Assembly (NCBI GenBank): GCA_900551205.1 | Contig: URUW01000042.1 | Coordinates: 1 to 11,754, forward strand | Reading direction: 5' to 3' | Length of the DNA stretch: 11,754 bases | DNA from: an uncultured Collinsella sp. | Lineage (GTDB): Bacteria; Actinomycetota; Coriobacteriia; Coriobacteriales; Coriobacteriaceae | Part shown: positions 1 to 8,197 of the stretch, one piece after another | Numbering within the stretch: the stretch's first letter is position 1 | Layout: every line of letters starts with the position of its first letter | Translations under genes and position numbers: made by a program | Notes under the pieces: generated by a model | The model's database searches: none | What the model was told of the DNA's origin: nothing | Seen by the model: the letters and a program-made list of their open reading frames with translations, nothing else

Positions 1-607
1 CGCCCGTCGCAGCTAGGCCAAACAGGCCGGGCTTTTTGGAGCCAGCGGGCTGCACAGGAATTGTTTTGCCATCGTCCTCGGCGGTGATTTCCCAGCGAAT
101 GGTCTTGTTTGCGTCGGCAACCTCGTTGCCCACCGATGTCGGAACGTTTAGCTGCAAATTAAGCACCGTGCTGCCATCGCTCGTAAACGTGGCGATTTGC
201 GTGGGATAAGCGAACACGCTGCCCGGTGTTCCTGTCTGGAGCCAACCTGCAGAGCCATCGCCCGCCGACGCCGTTAGGGTAATGGGCGACAGCAGGCGTG
301 CCGTCTCGTGATCGACAACGGCACGCACAAACACGCGCACCTGGGACTTTACGCCCGTGGCACGAATCTCTATCTGCTGATCACGCACATCGCCAGGCAT
401 CAGATCTTTAAAGGCCAAAAACAGATCGGGCTCCCCCGAGGAGTCCGTCGCCCCCGAGACCGTCAGCTGACGCGCATTTCCGTCATAGGCAATCGTGGGA
501 GCATCGGCAAACGCACGGGCGGGAACAGCGAGCGCGACCACGCAGAAAATGGCCGCGACCATGCAACGCAAGGAGCGCGCAACACCTTTACGAATCGGGA
601 ACGCCAT
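1..607 (-). CDS. Sortase-type wall-anchored protein of a SipW fibre locus, 3' end off the window
   Basis: The reading frame is open from ATG at 607 to the left edge, giving 202 residues with no stop. Residues 1-34 look like a classical signal peptide: basic N-terminus (IRKGVARSLR), hydrophobic core, and a likely cut after AFA34 before DAP. The mature part has the pattern FKDLMPGD (66-73), a stretch of hydrophobic beta strands, and LNVPTSVGNEV...IRWEITAE (153-177). I know this layout from wall-anchored proteins that accompany SipW loci in Clostridia. The last five residues (198-202) are LAATG, matching the LAxTG motif used by class E sortases of high-GC Gram-positives; the next codon begins with G, so Asp is possible. 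A membrane helix and basic tail should follow outside the window. The start is supported by GGAGGTG seven bases upstream and a 2-bp gap after the preceding stop. Probable role: anchoring the fibre or adhesin complex to peptidoglycan (inference). Confidence 0.85.
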   Translation of the reverse strand, partial: MAFPIRKGVARSLRCMVAAIFCVVALAVPARAFADAPTIAYDGNARQLTVSGATDSSGEPDLFLAFKDLMPGDVRDQQIEIRATGVKSQVRVFVRAVVDHETARLLSPITLTASAGDGSAGWLQTGTPGSVFAYPTQIATFTSDGSTVLNLQLNVPTSVGNEVADANKTIRWEITAEDDGKTIPVQPAGSKKPGLFGLAATG

Positions 608-609
608 AC

Positions 610-1191
610 TTACGCACCTCCATGCGGCGGCACCAGCACGTCATTCTCGACCGAGCAACCCCATGCGTCGTGCACGGCCTCATCGGGCGTCGCCTGGACC
701 GCCTGAGTGGAGATATCCACGACAAGATTGCGACCTTCGGTTGCCTTGAGCTCGGTAACCCTATTAATGAGCACGCCGGTTTCCGCGCCGGGAGCGACGG
801 GCGACGTCCAGTAATAGAACCCGTCGCTCGCCTTAACCCAGTTATAAGCCGAGTTCGCGCCCGAGGCATCAGCCACGCTCCACGCAATCTCGTAATCCGC
901 CTCACCCTTCGGCTCCTCCTTCGGCTCATCCCACAGGCGTGCGCCATCCTGGTCCTGCCAGTAGATATCCACTGCAGCACGAATATAGGCGGGCGCAGTA
1001 CCCGTGTTCTTCGCCTTGACATCGCTTTTCACTTTGCCGTTGAGCGTTTCCTGAACCGATGGCGTCACCAACCCGATGCCGAACTTGTTGACCAGCACGC
1101 CCGTAACCGAAAGCCAGGCCAACGTGCCTGCCGTACCGGCCAGGAGGATAACCCCCACCAGCAAGGCGATGATGCGCTTGCGCTTGGACAT
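610..1191 (-). CDS. Alternate signal-mediated exported protein, CPF_0494-like (SipW substrate)
   Basis: This is a 193-aa small exported protein. The N-terminus is KRKR, a hydrophobic segment (7-29), then GTLAWLSVTGVLVNKFGIG (22-40), the hallmark of leaders cut by SipW/ER-type signal peptidases. The mature region carries KNTGTAPAYIRAAVDIYW (61-78), DGFYYWTSPVAPGAETGVLI (123-142) and VDISTQAVQATPDEAVHDAWG (158-178, core ISTQAVQA). As I recall it, this is the pattern of the family called 'alternate signal-mediated exported protein, CPF_0494 family'. Length is normal for that family. The ATG at 1191 has GGAGG six bases upstream, inside the end of the giant gene, and only one base separates it from that gene's stop, so translation is probably coupled. 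Probable role: minor fibre subunit or adaptor between the giant protein and the anchored protein (inference). The exact partner is unknown. Confidence 0.88.
   Translation of the reverse strand: MSKRKRIIALLVGVILLAGTAGTLAWLSVTGVLVNKFGIGLVTPSVQETLNGKVKSDVKAKNTGTAPAYIRAAVDIYWQDQDGARLWDEPKEEPKGEADYEIAWSVADASGANSAYNWVKASDGFYYWTSPVAPGAETGVLINRVTELKATEGRNLVVDISTQAVQATPDEAVHDAWGCSVENDVLVPPHGGA
615..621 (-). promoter_or_regulatory. Ribosome binding site for the LAATG protein
   Basis: GGAGGTG reads on the minus strand seven bases before ATG 607. It lies inside the last codons of the upstream gene (stop TAA at 610-612). It fixes the start of the edge-truncated gene and supports tight translational coupling. 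Confidence 0.75.
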
Positions 1192-1192
1192 G

Positions 1193-4100
1193 CTAATCCT
1201 CCTTCTTTGCTACGTTGCCGTTGCTCCAAACGTTATGGGCACGATTGCTGCCGTCGATCCATTTGTCGTTCACACGCGTGTTCGTGCAGGTGAACGTGGC
1301 ATCGTTCGCGCTCGATGCAGCGGAGATAGTCGCCTGCGCCTTATCGCCCGGCTGCTTGCCAGGGACGCCGATTTGGTTGCTGTAGCGCCATGCCCACGCT
1401 GAGTCCTCCTCGACGGTGTAGATACCCGCCGGGACCGCAAGCTCGATAGCGCCGGAGTACCAGGCGGAACCGTCCTTCAGCTGCGCATCCGATGACACCG
1501 TTACCTCAACCGTGCGCTCCTCCAAGGCGTTGCCGTCCATGCCGGCCCGGGAAACCTTGAAGCGGAACGTCTTGCCCTTCGCCCAGCTATCCTGGGTTTG
1601 CTTGACGATCTTGAGCGTATGCGTAGCGGCGAAATCGAACACCGCATTGCCATCGCTCTGAGTGCCGTCGCCCGTGAGCTTGTAGTCCAAACGATTCGTC
1701 AGCTCAAACGAGCCCTCGCCTGAACCCGAACTGTAAAGCGAGACATACTTCCCGTTGACAGGCGCAGGAGTCTGGCCAGGAAGACCATAGCCCACGCGGT
1801 CAACGTGCACCGTCAGTTGCGTGCCCATGAAGGGCTTTGCAAAGCAAGCCTTGAACGGCGCCTTATCGCTCTTGTCATCTATCGTGTTCGCGGCATTGGG
1901 ATCAAGCAACCACTTGAGCTGCCCGGTCACATTCTTAGGGCTCGCATCGTCCGATGTGTCGTTAGCGACGACCTTATACGTCACCGGATACAAATCCATG
2001 TTGGCTGTAACCGGTTTACCCTTGAAGTCGCTCCACGCCACAGCTTTGTCGCCATTAACCCACTGCCACTCCAAGAACAACTCCTTCAAGCTGCTATCCG
2101 CTCGCTCGCCCAGGAATGCGACGATTGCGGAGTAGGCTTCGGGATCGTAGGCCACTTCCTTTGGCTCCATGACGGGTTCACCCTTGTCGTCATAGAACGG
2201 GCTGCCGTTCTCGTCCATCTTGGGCACCTTAACTGTCTGAACAAAGCCGGCATTGCCATCCTGGCCACGCAGAACACTCGTATCGTTCGGGTCTACCGTA
2301 GCGGTGTAGATGACGTTGCCTTCGGTGTCGTGATAGCGCACTTTAAGCGGCGTCTTCTTGTACACCGCAGTGTAGGTCACGCTCTCAAAGGGCTCGCTGC
2401 CCTCGAGGGGATACTTCTCATCGTCAGTCATCAGGGTGTACTGCCCGTCATTGACATAATCGCGCGACCAGCCGACAAAGTCGTACTTGGTGCCGTCAGT
2501 GCCCTCAACCTCCTCGGCGGCCTTGACCTCAAGAGAAATCTGGTCGCCGGAATCAGTGCGGCCGAGGCTACGGACAAGATCGGGATTCGCAAGTTTAGAG
2601 TCAATGTTCGATTGAACGGTAACCAGGCTGGGACGGTAGACCGGGTACAGCTCCATGGGGGCCTTGACCACGGTAGAAGCACTCACCATACGGATGCCCT
2701 CTGACCAAGCGACATAGCCCTTGCCAGGTGCCGGCTCGGCTTCCGTCCAGCCCACGAAGACGTTGAACTTGCCTGTATCCGCATCGATAGTGCTGACGTC
2801 ATAAGTAGGCTTCGGGATGCCGCCATTAAGGTTGCCGAGCATATCGTCTTGCTGAGCAACTTTGCCGTCCACATCCGTGGCATTGAGGTGGTACACAACC
2901 GCCAACGGCGAATAGTACGCCACGAATGTATAGGCTCCGCCAGGTTCCACCGGATAAGAGCAAGTACCATGCTCCACATCGTAGGGAAGCGTCTTGATCT
3001 CGCCGTTCGGAAGCTCGATCTCAACCTTCTGCAACTTATACAGCTCACCGCCTGCTTTATAAACCGGCGTCGTAACGTCAGGGGTCACCGTTGCCGTAGC
3101 AGGATTGGTGTCCGCGTTGATAACGGGAGCGATGTTGTAGCTAGGCACATTGACCTTGTCCGTACCCTCAAAACCTGCGCGATGTAGGTTGGTGGTGTAG
3201 CTGACGTCGTACTTTGCGTAGACGGGATAGGCATCCTGCCACTGGGTGACCTTGGACTCGTCGGTCGCCAGATACGGCTCTGCCTTATCCGGATCACTCG
3301 TCACATAGGGGTCGCCGGCGACGTCGTAGATATACTTCCAGACGTCAGAATCCTTCTGAACCTCGGCGGTCGAAATCCAGCCCAGGAACTTATAGCCCGG
3401 CACGGCCATGTCGGCATCGGTCGGGGAAGCTTCGAGGGTCAGGGGGCTCTCATACGATCCCTTCTCACCATCTTCTGGCGTTTCGGCCACTTTAACCGAC
3501 TTATTAACATGCGGGTAGTAATACGTGAACGTCGGATCCGCCCCGTTCACCTTGGTCTGCAGCAAGTTACTCTCATAGCGCCGCGTGGCAGTCCTCACGA
3601 CATTATCGCCCTTGTTGTAGAAATTAACGTCCGTGGTAATCATCGCGCGAACGTAGTACTTCTTATCTGTACGCACCATGCTCTCGATGGGATTTTTCAC
3701 ATATGTCCAATATTCACCATCGCGCTCAAGCGTCCAGAAATTCAGGCGATAGCGATCATTCACCGGTTTGACCGTTACGTTCAGCGAAGCCGAAGTCCAA
3801 GTATCGCTTAGCGTTGCAGCGCCTGGAAAATCGGTATCGGCATAGAGGTTTTTTAGAGTATCGGCTCCCGTATCGTTTTTAACGTTGTGTGAGTACGCGT
3901 TAAGGGGACTCACGACAAGGGTTTCCTTCGTGAAGCGCGTGCCACACGTTTCATAACTATCCTTTATACCGTGGTCAACATGCTCCGGGCCCCAGTGGAC
4001 GACGTTTTCACGCACGAAGGTACTACCGACGTTTTCCTCAAAGGGCGTTTGATAGCGATTCCAAACGGAACAAAGTAGCTTGCTGTCCGTAAACTCATGG

Positions 4101-6667
4101 TTGGTATAAGCCCGAACGTAATAATCCACTCGGTACTCAAAGCGGGCGATGTAGGTATGCGGCGCGGTTAAATCGACATCGGCGGGGAGCGTATAGCTGG
4201 GATCGCGGCTTACGCGCACCTCGACCTGGGACCCATCGGCGGCCTGCTTGTTTTCATACCAACCCAGGAAGCGGTAGCCATCGGGCAGCGAGCCGCCTTC
4301 GGACAAGGGCTTGTTGTCCACGCCGCGCACCTGCACCGTGTAAACGCTGGCCCCATCCTCGGCAGTCTGGACATCGACATGAGTGTTGCCCACGTCGACA
4401 CGCTGGGTCGCATCTTCAAGCCCATCCTGCTCATTACCCTCGAACACCGTCATGATGTTCGAGACGTAGTCGCTGTACACCGGATAGAAGTCGGTCGGAC
4501 CGACGACGGTGATCGCCGCATCGGCGGGATAGAACGCGTTTGCGTTTTTAAGCTCGGCGAGATGGGTCGAGGTAATGGCCGCATAGCCGCCGTTCATCCC
4601 AGCCTCGCCGCTCGGCTGCGTCGTCCAACCGATAAAGGTGGCGCTGGGAGACAGAGCGCCGCGGTCCGCAGGGGCAGCCGGCGTCAGGCTAACACCATAG
4701 CGGTACCAATCCGCCGACCTGTCGTGCGCAGCACCGCTCTGCCAATCGAGCGTTTTGCCCTTGACGTTATAGAACAGCACTTGCGCCTCGTACGAAGCGA
4801 TGAACAGGTCGTTGCCCTTAAAACCGTCGGCCCCGTTCGCATTATCGGCGGTATAGGTCGACGTTTTCTCGTGCGTCTCGTTCTTCTGGACCTGCTTGCC
4901 AGCAGCCACAGCATCGGCATCGGTCTTGCCGTCAAACCAGCTGTTGTCTTGTCCAATTCGATTCACACGCACATCGGACTCGCGGAACCAGCCCATGAAG
5001 CGATAACCGCCGTTGGCATCGGTCAAGCCCTTGGGCTTTGCGGAGGTATCCTGCCCAAACGTCACCGATGTATCGCCCTGGGCCAAGCCCTGAGCCGTTC
5101 CCGCCAGCACGGCGCTCACGGCAAAGGCGTACGGATCCGAGGTCTTCTGTTCAATACCAAGTTTGGTTGCCTCGATGGTCGCGGTACCCGCACCGGGAAA
5201 ATCGATCGTCGCCTTAACGCTCTGGCCATGCACAGGAATATTCAGCTTGTAATCCATCGCCCACTCATTGAAGTGCGGGCCACCCAAGGCCCCGTTGTTA
5301 GCAGTCGAGCGCTTGGTGCCGGCACAGAAGTCGTAGTCGTGCTCTTCCCACAGCTCGCGCGTGGTGTAGCGCTCGTCATCCCATGGACCATAGCCATCAC
5401 CCTTGGTGGTGCCATCGCCGCCAAACGAGGGGATTTTCTTTTTGGCAGGGTTGCCCTGGCTGTTGCCAGAAAGGCTCACGCTCGGCTTAAAGTAGCACTC
5501 GGTGACCGTGGCATCATCCTTGTTGGCACGCGCGGCAATGCCGCCCAGGTTCACATCGTTTTGAATGATGGGGATCACGGCGATGGGATTGTACTGACGC
5601 GAGCTCAAGTCACCCGCAAAATGGCTTCGAACGAGCTCGTTGCCCTTTTCGGTTAGAATACGACCCGCCAAGCCACCCGTCCACGCGCGCGTCACGGCGA
5701 CGACGCCCACGTACGACGCGGCATAGCTGTAGCACTGCGCCGTCGAGAAGCAGTCGATAATCTTGGCCTCGCCCGCCATGCAGCCCACAAAACCCGAGGC
5801 GTACACGTTGTTGCCGCCCAGGGCGCCAATGGCCACGTCGTACTTATTGGTGACGTCGGTCATGCCCTTCTCGGCAATCGAGCCGTCGTCCTTACGCGTT
5901 GGCGTCACGCGGCAGTACTCGATAGTCGAGTTCTTAACGTAGCCGGCAAACGCCGCCATATACAGACCCTCACCGCCGAGCGCCTGCACGCCCGAGGTCG
6001 TATTGTTGACGGCACGGCCGCCACGGACCTCGCAGTTGTAGAGGGTGCAGCCGTCGAGCTCGCCGGCGATGAGACCGCCCTCAAAGCCTGCGTTGGTAAT
6101 GAGGTTGAGAGCATTGTTGGCGCAGGTCACGTGCAGCGTGCTCTCCATGACCATAACGTTTTCGAAGCGCGTATTGACGGCCTTGCCCACGATAATGCCA
6201 CCGCGGAAGTCCGCCCACACGTTGGCGTCCTTGACCAGGAAGTTTTTGATGGTGGCACCGTTGGTCTCGGCAAAAAATCCCGTATCGCGCTCGGGGTCAA
6301 AAGCGTCTTTATCGTAGTTCAGGCCCTCAACGGTGTGGTTTTGACCATCGAACACGCCCTTAAACGGATGCTCCTTGTTGCCAAACGACAGATGCTTAAC
6401 GGTGTTTGCAACGATGGCTTTCATGTCGTCGCTGTCGAGCTCAATGTCGTTATCGAGATAAACGTGCCAGCCGGACGTATCGCGCTCGCGCGACAGCGCC
6501 ACACACGACAAAAAGTCAGCCTCGTTTTTGATGTGGAATTCGTTTTTCTTCTCGGGCACGTCCTCGGCATGCACCACCGTTGGCAGCGCCATAACGCAGC
6601 AAAGGACAATCGCTGCGATGGCAACCAGCCTGCTAAGCATACCCCGGTTCATATTCTTGATCTTCAT
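1193..6667 (-). CDS. Giant secreted beta-helix / InlB-repeat surface protein with C-terminal CnaB-like domain
   Basis: This is an 1824-aa secreted protein. Residues 1-34 are a classical signal peptide with a likely cut after VVHA34. Residues 45-125 (KNEADFLSC..., PFKGVFDGQNHTVEGL) lead into a right-handed beta-helix of GLUG-like coils, seen as GGIIVG (156), GGLIAG (197), AAFAG (238), SGFVG (291), GGLAG (331) and GGIAA (375). From about 485 to 1565 comes a chain of InlB B-repeat/Listeria-Bacteroides-type modules marked by F-x-G-W cores at about 557, 678, 800, 1094, 1304 and 1397, with weaker ones at 976 and 1531. Several are followed by YPVY or TYTAVY. Residues 1680-1796 resemble a CnaB/transthyretin-like pilin domain (HTLKIVKQ, AGIYTVEED, TFTCTNT). 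The tail DKWIDGSNRAHNVWSNG (1801-1817) is Trp- and Asn-rich. There is no sortase motif or C-terminal membrane helix. ATG 6667 follows the previous stop by three bases, with GGAGG at 6679-6683. Likely an adhesin or matrix protein held at the surface by partners from the same operon (inference). Confidence 0.9.
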   Translation of the reverse strand: MKIKNMNRGMLSRLVAIAAIVLCCVMALPTVVHAEDVPEKKNEFHIKNEADFLSCVALSRERDTSGWHVYLDNDIELDSDDMKAIVANTVKHLSFGNKEHPFKGVFDGQNHTVEGLNYDKDAFDPERDTGFFAETNGATIKNFLVKDANVWADFRGGIIVGKAVNTRFENVMVMESTLHVTCANNALNLITNAGFEGGLIAGELDGCTLYNCEVRGGRAVNNTTSGVQALGGEGLYMAAFAGYVKNSTIEYCRVTPTRKDDGSIAEKGMTDVTNKYDVAIGALGGNNVYASGFVGCMAGEAKIIDCFSTAQCYSYAASYVGVVAVTRAWTGGLAGRILTEKGNELVRSHFAGDLSSRQYNPIAVIPIIQNDVNLGGIAARANKDDATVTECYFKPSVSLSGNSQGNPAKKKIPSFGGDGTTKGDGYGPWDDERYTTRELWEEHDYDFCAGTKRSTANNGALGGPHFNEWAMDYKLNIPVHGQSVKATIDFPGAGTATIEATKLGIEQKTSDPYAFAVSAVLAGTAQGLAQGDTSVTFGQDTSAKPKGLTDANGGYRFMGWFRESDVRVNRIGQDNSWFDGKTDADAVAAGKQVQKNETHEKTSTYTADNANGADGFKGNDLFIASYEAQVLFYNVKGKTLDWQSGAAHDRSADWYRYGVSLTPAAPADRGALSPSATFIGWTTQPSGEAGMNGGYAAITSTHLAELKNANAFYPADAAITVVGPTDFYPVYSDYVSNIMTVFEGNEQDGLEDATQRVDVGNTHVDVQTAEDGASVYTVQVRGVDNKPLSEGGSLPDGYRFLGWYENKQAADGSQVEVRVSRDPSYTLPADVDLTAPHTYIARFEYRVDYYVRAYTNHEFTDSKLLCSVWNRYQTPFEENVGSTFVRENVVHWGPEHVDHGIKDSYETCGTRFTKETLVVSPLNAYSHNVKNDTGADTLKNLYADTDFPGAATLSDTWTSASLNVTVKPVNDRYRLNFWTLERDGEYWTYVKNPIESMVRTDKKYYVRAMITTDVNFYNKGDNVVRTATRRYESNLLQTKVNGADPTFTYYYPHVNKSVKVAETPEDGEKGSYESPLTLEASPTDADMAVPGYKFLGWISTAEVQKDSDVWKYIYDVAGDPYVTSDPDKAEPYLATDESKVTQWQDAYPVYAKYDVSYTTNLHRAGFEGTDKVNVPSYNIAPVINADTNPATATVTPDVTTPVYKAGGELYKLQKVEIELPNGEIKTLPYDVEHGTCSYPVEPGGAYTFVAYYSPLAVVYHLNATDVDGKVAQQDDMLGNLNGGIPKPTYDVSTIDADTGKFNVFVGWTEAEPAPGKGYVAWSEGIRMVSASTVVKAPMELYPVYRPSLVTVQSNIDSKLANPDLVRSLGRTDSGDQISLEVKAAEEVEGTDGTKYDFVGWSRDYVNDGQYTLMTDDEKYPLEGSEPFESVTYTAVYKKTPLKVRYHDTEGNVIYTATVDPNDTSVLRGQDGNAGFVQTVKVPKMDENGSPFYDDKGEPVMEPKEVAYDPEAYSAIVAFLGERADSSLKELFLEWQWVNGDKAVAWSDFKGKPVTANMDLYPVTYKVVANDTSDDASPKNVTGQLKWLLDPNAANTIDDKSDKAPFKACFAKPFMGTQLTVHVDRVGYGLPGQTPAPVNGKYVSLYSSGSGEGSFELTNRLDYKLTGDGTQSDGNAVFDFAATHTLKIVKQTQDSWAKGKTFRFKVSRAGMDGNALEERTVEVTVSSDAQLKDGSAWYSGAIELAVPAGIYTVEEDSAWAWRYSNQIGVPGKQPGDKAQATISAASSANDATFTCTNTRVNDKWIDGSNRAHNVWSNGNVAKKED

Positions 6668-6670
6668 AGG

Positions 6671-7318
6671 CTAGTTCGCCTCCGGCCAACCCACAACGTC
6701 AAGTACGTCGAGGGCGGTATCGCTTGTCTGCTGGTTTTTGGTCTGCACGGCCTGAACATCGATATCGAGCTTGAATGAGCCGCCGCGCGCGGCATCGTGG
6801 TAGTCGCCCACAAATCGCAGCGAGTCCATAAGGCTTTCCGTCATGGCGCCGGGGTCGAGCATGCCGCCACGCCCGGCCAATCCACGGTAGTAGTACCACC
6901 CATCGCCGCCGTCGATCCACGGGGACCCCTCGCCCGCGTTCACATGAAACGCAACGCTGCCCGAGGCATCCGCACTCGAACCGTCGGGTGCCACTGACGT
7001 CATGCGTAGACGAGCGCGAACGTACTCAGGCTGCGCGCCGGCGTTCTCCACGCGCACAATGCGGCTGATGTCAGAGCCACTGGCCTTGGTGTCGGGATAG
7101 TCCCCGTGCTCGTCGGCCTCAAACGGAATCTCTTCGCCTTGCTCGTTGAGGGTGTATTCGCAGACTCTTACCTTCACGCTGCCAAACGATAGGACGTTGT
7201 TCGCCGGAACCATATCAACGGTAAAAGCCAGCGTGCCGCACAGGCACGCCAGGGCCAACAGCGCCATCGCGGCAAGCGCCAAGGTGCGTTTCTGATTGTC
7301 GGAAAGATTGTTGAGCAT
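6671..7318 (-). CDS. SipW-dependent-type exported protein, second subunit
   Basis: This is a 215-aa exported protein in the same broad class as the product of 610-1191. After NQKR (8-11) come a hydrophobic segment (12-27) and GTLAFTVDMVPANNVLSFGSV (28-48, core GTLAFTVD), a SipW-type leader in which Phe replaces the usual Trp or Tyr. Further matches to the class are VENAGAQPEYVRARLRM (90-106), DGWYYYRGLAGRGGMLDPG (139-157) and LDIDVQAVQTKN (184-195). I chose ATG 7318 over the in-frame TTG at 7330 because nothing resembling a ribosome binding site precedes the TTG. The site before the ATG is also weak (GGCGA-like), so initiation may be inefficient. A hairpin lies just upstream (7349-7395), between this gene and the first subunit. 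Likely role: minor or adaptor fibre subunit (inference); export by SipW is inferred from the leader. Confidence 0.85.
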   Translation of the reverse strand: MLNNLSDNQKRTLALAAMALLALACLCGTLAFTVDMVPANNVLSFGSVKVRVCEYTLNEQGEEIPFEADEHGDYPDTKASGSDISRIVRVENAGAQPEYVRARLRMTSVAPDGSSADASGSVAFHVNAGEGSPWIDGGDGWYYYRGLAGRGGMLDPGAMTESLMDSLRFVGDYHDAARGGSFKLDIDVQAVQTKNQQTSDTALDVLDVVGWPEAN

Positions 7319-7348
7319 TACGTTCGCCAATCGTCGATAAAAGGGGGA

Positions 7349-7395
7349 CCGAGATCCCGGCCCGAATATAGGGGCGGGGGCGAGCGGGATCTCGG
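7349..7395 (-). terminator. Intercistronic hairpin, partial terminator or attenuator
   Basis: On the minus strand CCGAGATCCCG and CGGGATCTCGG form a perfect 11-bp stem around a 25-base C-rich loop, 15 bases after the stop codon of the first subunit gene. The stem is followed by T, five C and then TTTT (7339-7342). The U tract is short and interrupted, so partial termination with readthrough into the downstream genes is more likely than full stop. It could also act as a 3'-end stabiliser of the first subunit mRNA. Confidence 0.6.
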
Positions 7396-7410
7396 TTGGG
7401 GGGGGTGGGG
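7371..7410 (+). repeat. G-rich tract with G-quadruplex potential
   Basis: The plus strand carries G runs of 4 and 5 (7371-7380), GGG (7386-7388), 8 (7398-7405) and 4 (7407-7410). This satisfies the usual pattern of four or more G runs with short loops. The G-rich strand is the template strand for the operon, so the mRNA is C-rich here. The tract overlaps the distal arm of the hairpin. Confidence 0.45.
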
Positions 7411-8127
7411 TTACTGCTGCAACTTGGCAGCCCAGGCCTTGGCCTGAGCAACGGCGTTGTCCGCTGCGTTGGTGGCGCCATCAGCCTGATCAGCACCGAA
7501 AATAAAGGCGGAGACAGTAATCTCAGGCTTAACGCCCTCACCCGAGACAACGTCATCGCCCTTCATTGCACCGGGGATCATCACCTGGCTAAAGAGCTCG
7601 CCAGTGTAGACATCCTTAGCACCCAAGGCGACGGGACCGTTCTCGGCACCCTTGGCGTACATGAACAGACCGCTTACGTACTGTCCCTCGGTGCCGTTCG
7701 TCGTCACCTGTTCAGCAGAAACCGGCTTCCAGTTCGCGTTGAGCTTAAAGTAAGGAGTACTCGCAAGACCTGCACTATTCTTGACCACGGCGTTCTTTAC
7801 ATAGATGAACACAAAAGCGTTATCGGAACCGTTTTTAATACCAACGTTCGGGTTCTTGTCCATCGGAGAGCCCGGAATCATCTTGTGCTCCGCGCTGGGG
7901 TCCCACTTGGTCTCGAACAGATAGGCACCGCCACCAGCCTCCGTGCCAGGCTGCTCGGGGTTTTGCGGATCAGGCTTCTTATCGGGAGCCTCGATTTTTC
8001 CAATCGTAAACACGTTGTGCAGGTCGGCAGTAGCCGTCAGCCATGCATAGGTACCCACGCCGGCAGCCAGCACCAACAGCAACAGGGCGGCAATGATGCC
8101 GTAGCGCTTTTTCTTCTTGTTTTCCAT
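7411..8127 (-). CDS. TasA/camelysin-like SipW-dependent exported protein, probable major fibre subunit
   Basis: This is a 238-aa protein. It has a basic start (MENKKKKRYG), a hydrophobic segment (11-24), then GTYAWLTATADLHNVFTIGKI (25-45, core TYAWLTATADLHN), a close match to leaders of the SipW-cognate class such as TasA and CalY. The mature part begins with a Pro-rich stretch (KKPDPQNPEQPG, 50-61). It then carries features of the TasA beta-sandwich family: NPNVGIKNGSDNAFVFIYVKN (92-112), a central segment with YVSGLFMYAKG (150-160), TGELFSQVMIPG (175-186) and an alternating hydrophobic strand EITVSAFIFGADQ (202-214). The C-terminus is an Ala-rich helix (218-238). ATG 8127 is preferred over an in-frame start at 8163 because AAGGAAGAG lies just upstream of 8127 and the signal then begins normally. 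It sits directly downstream of the peptidase gene and is followed by a hairpin, as expected for the abundant subunit (inference). Confidence 0.85.
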   Translation of the reverse strand: MENKKKKRYGIIAALLLLVLAAGVGTYAWLTATADLHNVFTIGKIEAPDKKPDPQNPEQPGTEAGGGAYLFETKWDPSAEHKMIPGSPMDKNPNVGIKNGSDNAFVFIYVKNAVVKNSAGLASTPYFKLNANWKPVSAEQVTTNGTEGQYVSGLFMYAKGAENGPVALGAKDVYTGELFSQVMIPGAMKGDDVVSGEGVKPEITVSAFIFGADQADGATNAADNAVAQAKAWAAKLQQ

Positions 8128-8129
8128 CG

Positions 8130-8147
8130 TTCTCTTCCTTTCGAGAA
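8130..8147 (-). promoter_or_regulatory. Ribosome binding site presented in a small hairpin loop
   Basis: TTCTC and GAGAA (5-bp arms) flank GAAAGGAA on the minus strand, so the AAGGAAGAG ribosome binding site for the gene starting at 8127 lies in the loop and the proximal arm. The stem is short and may not matter. The site itself decides the start codon. Confidence 0.45.
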
Positions 8148-8197
8148 TCGTTTTCCCCGGCAACGGCCCCTACCGCCGCCGACGCTTTTCCCTGCCG

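Noticed and set aside
4379..5656. Long plus-strand open frame (425 codons) opposite the giant surface protein gene
   Set aside because: It lies antisense to a clearly real gene with conserved domains, has no recognisable protein features, and long antisense frames are common in GC-rich coding DNA.
8158..8197. GC-rich hairpin between peptidase and first subunit genes as a terminator
   Set aside because: The stem relies on G-U pairs and is followed by GGGGAAAACG with no U tract.
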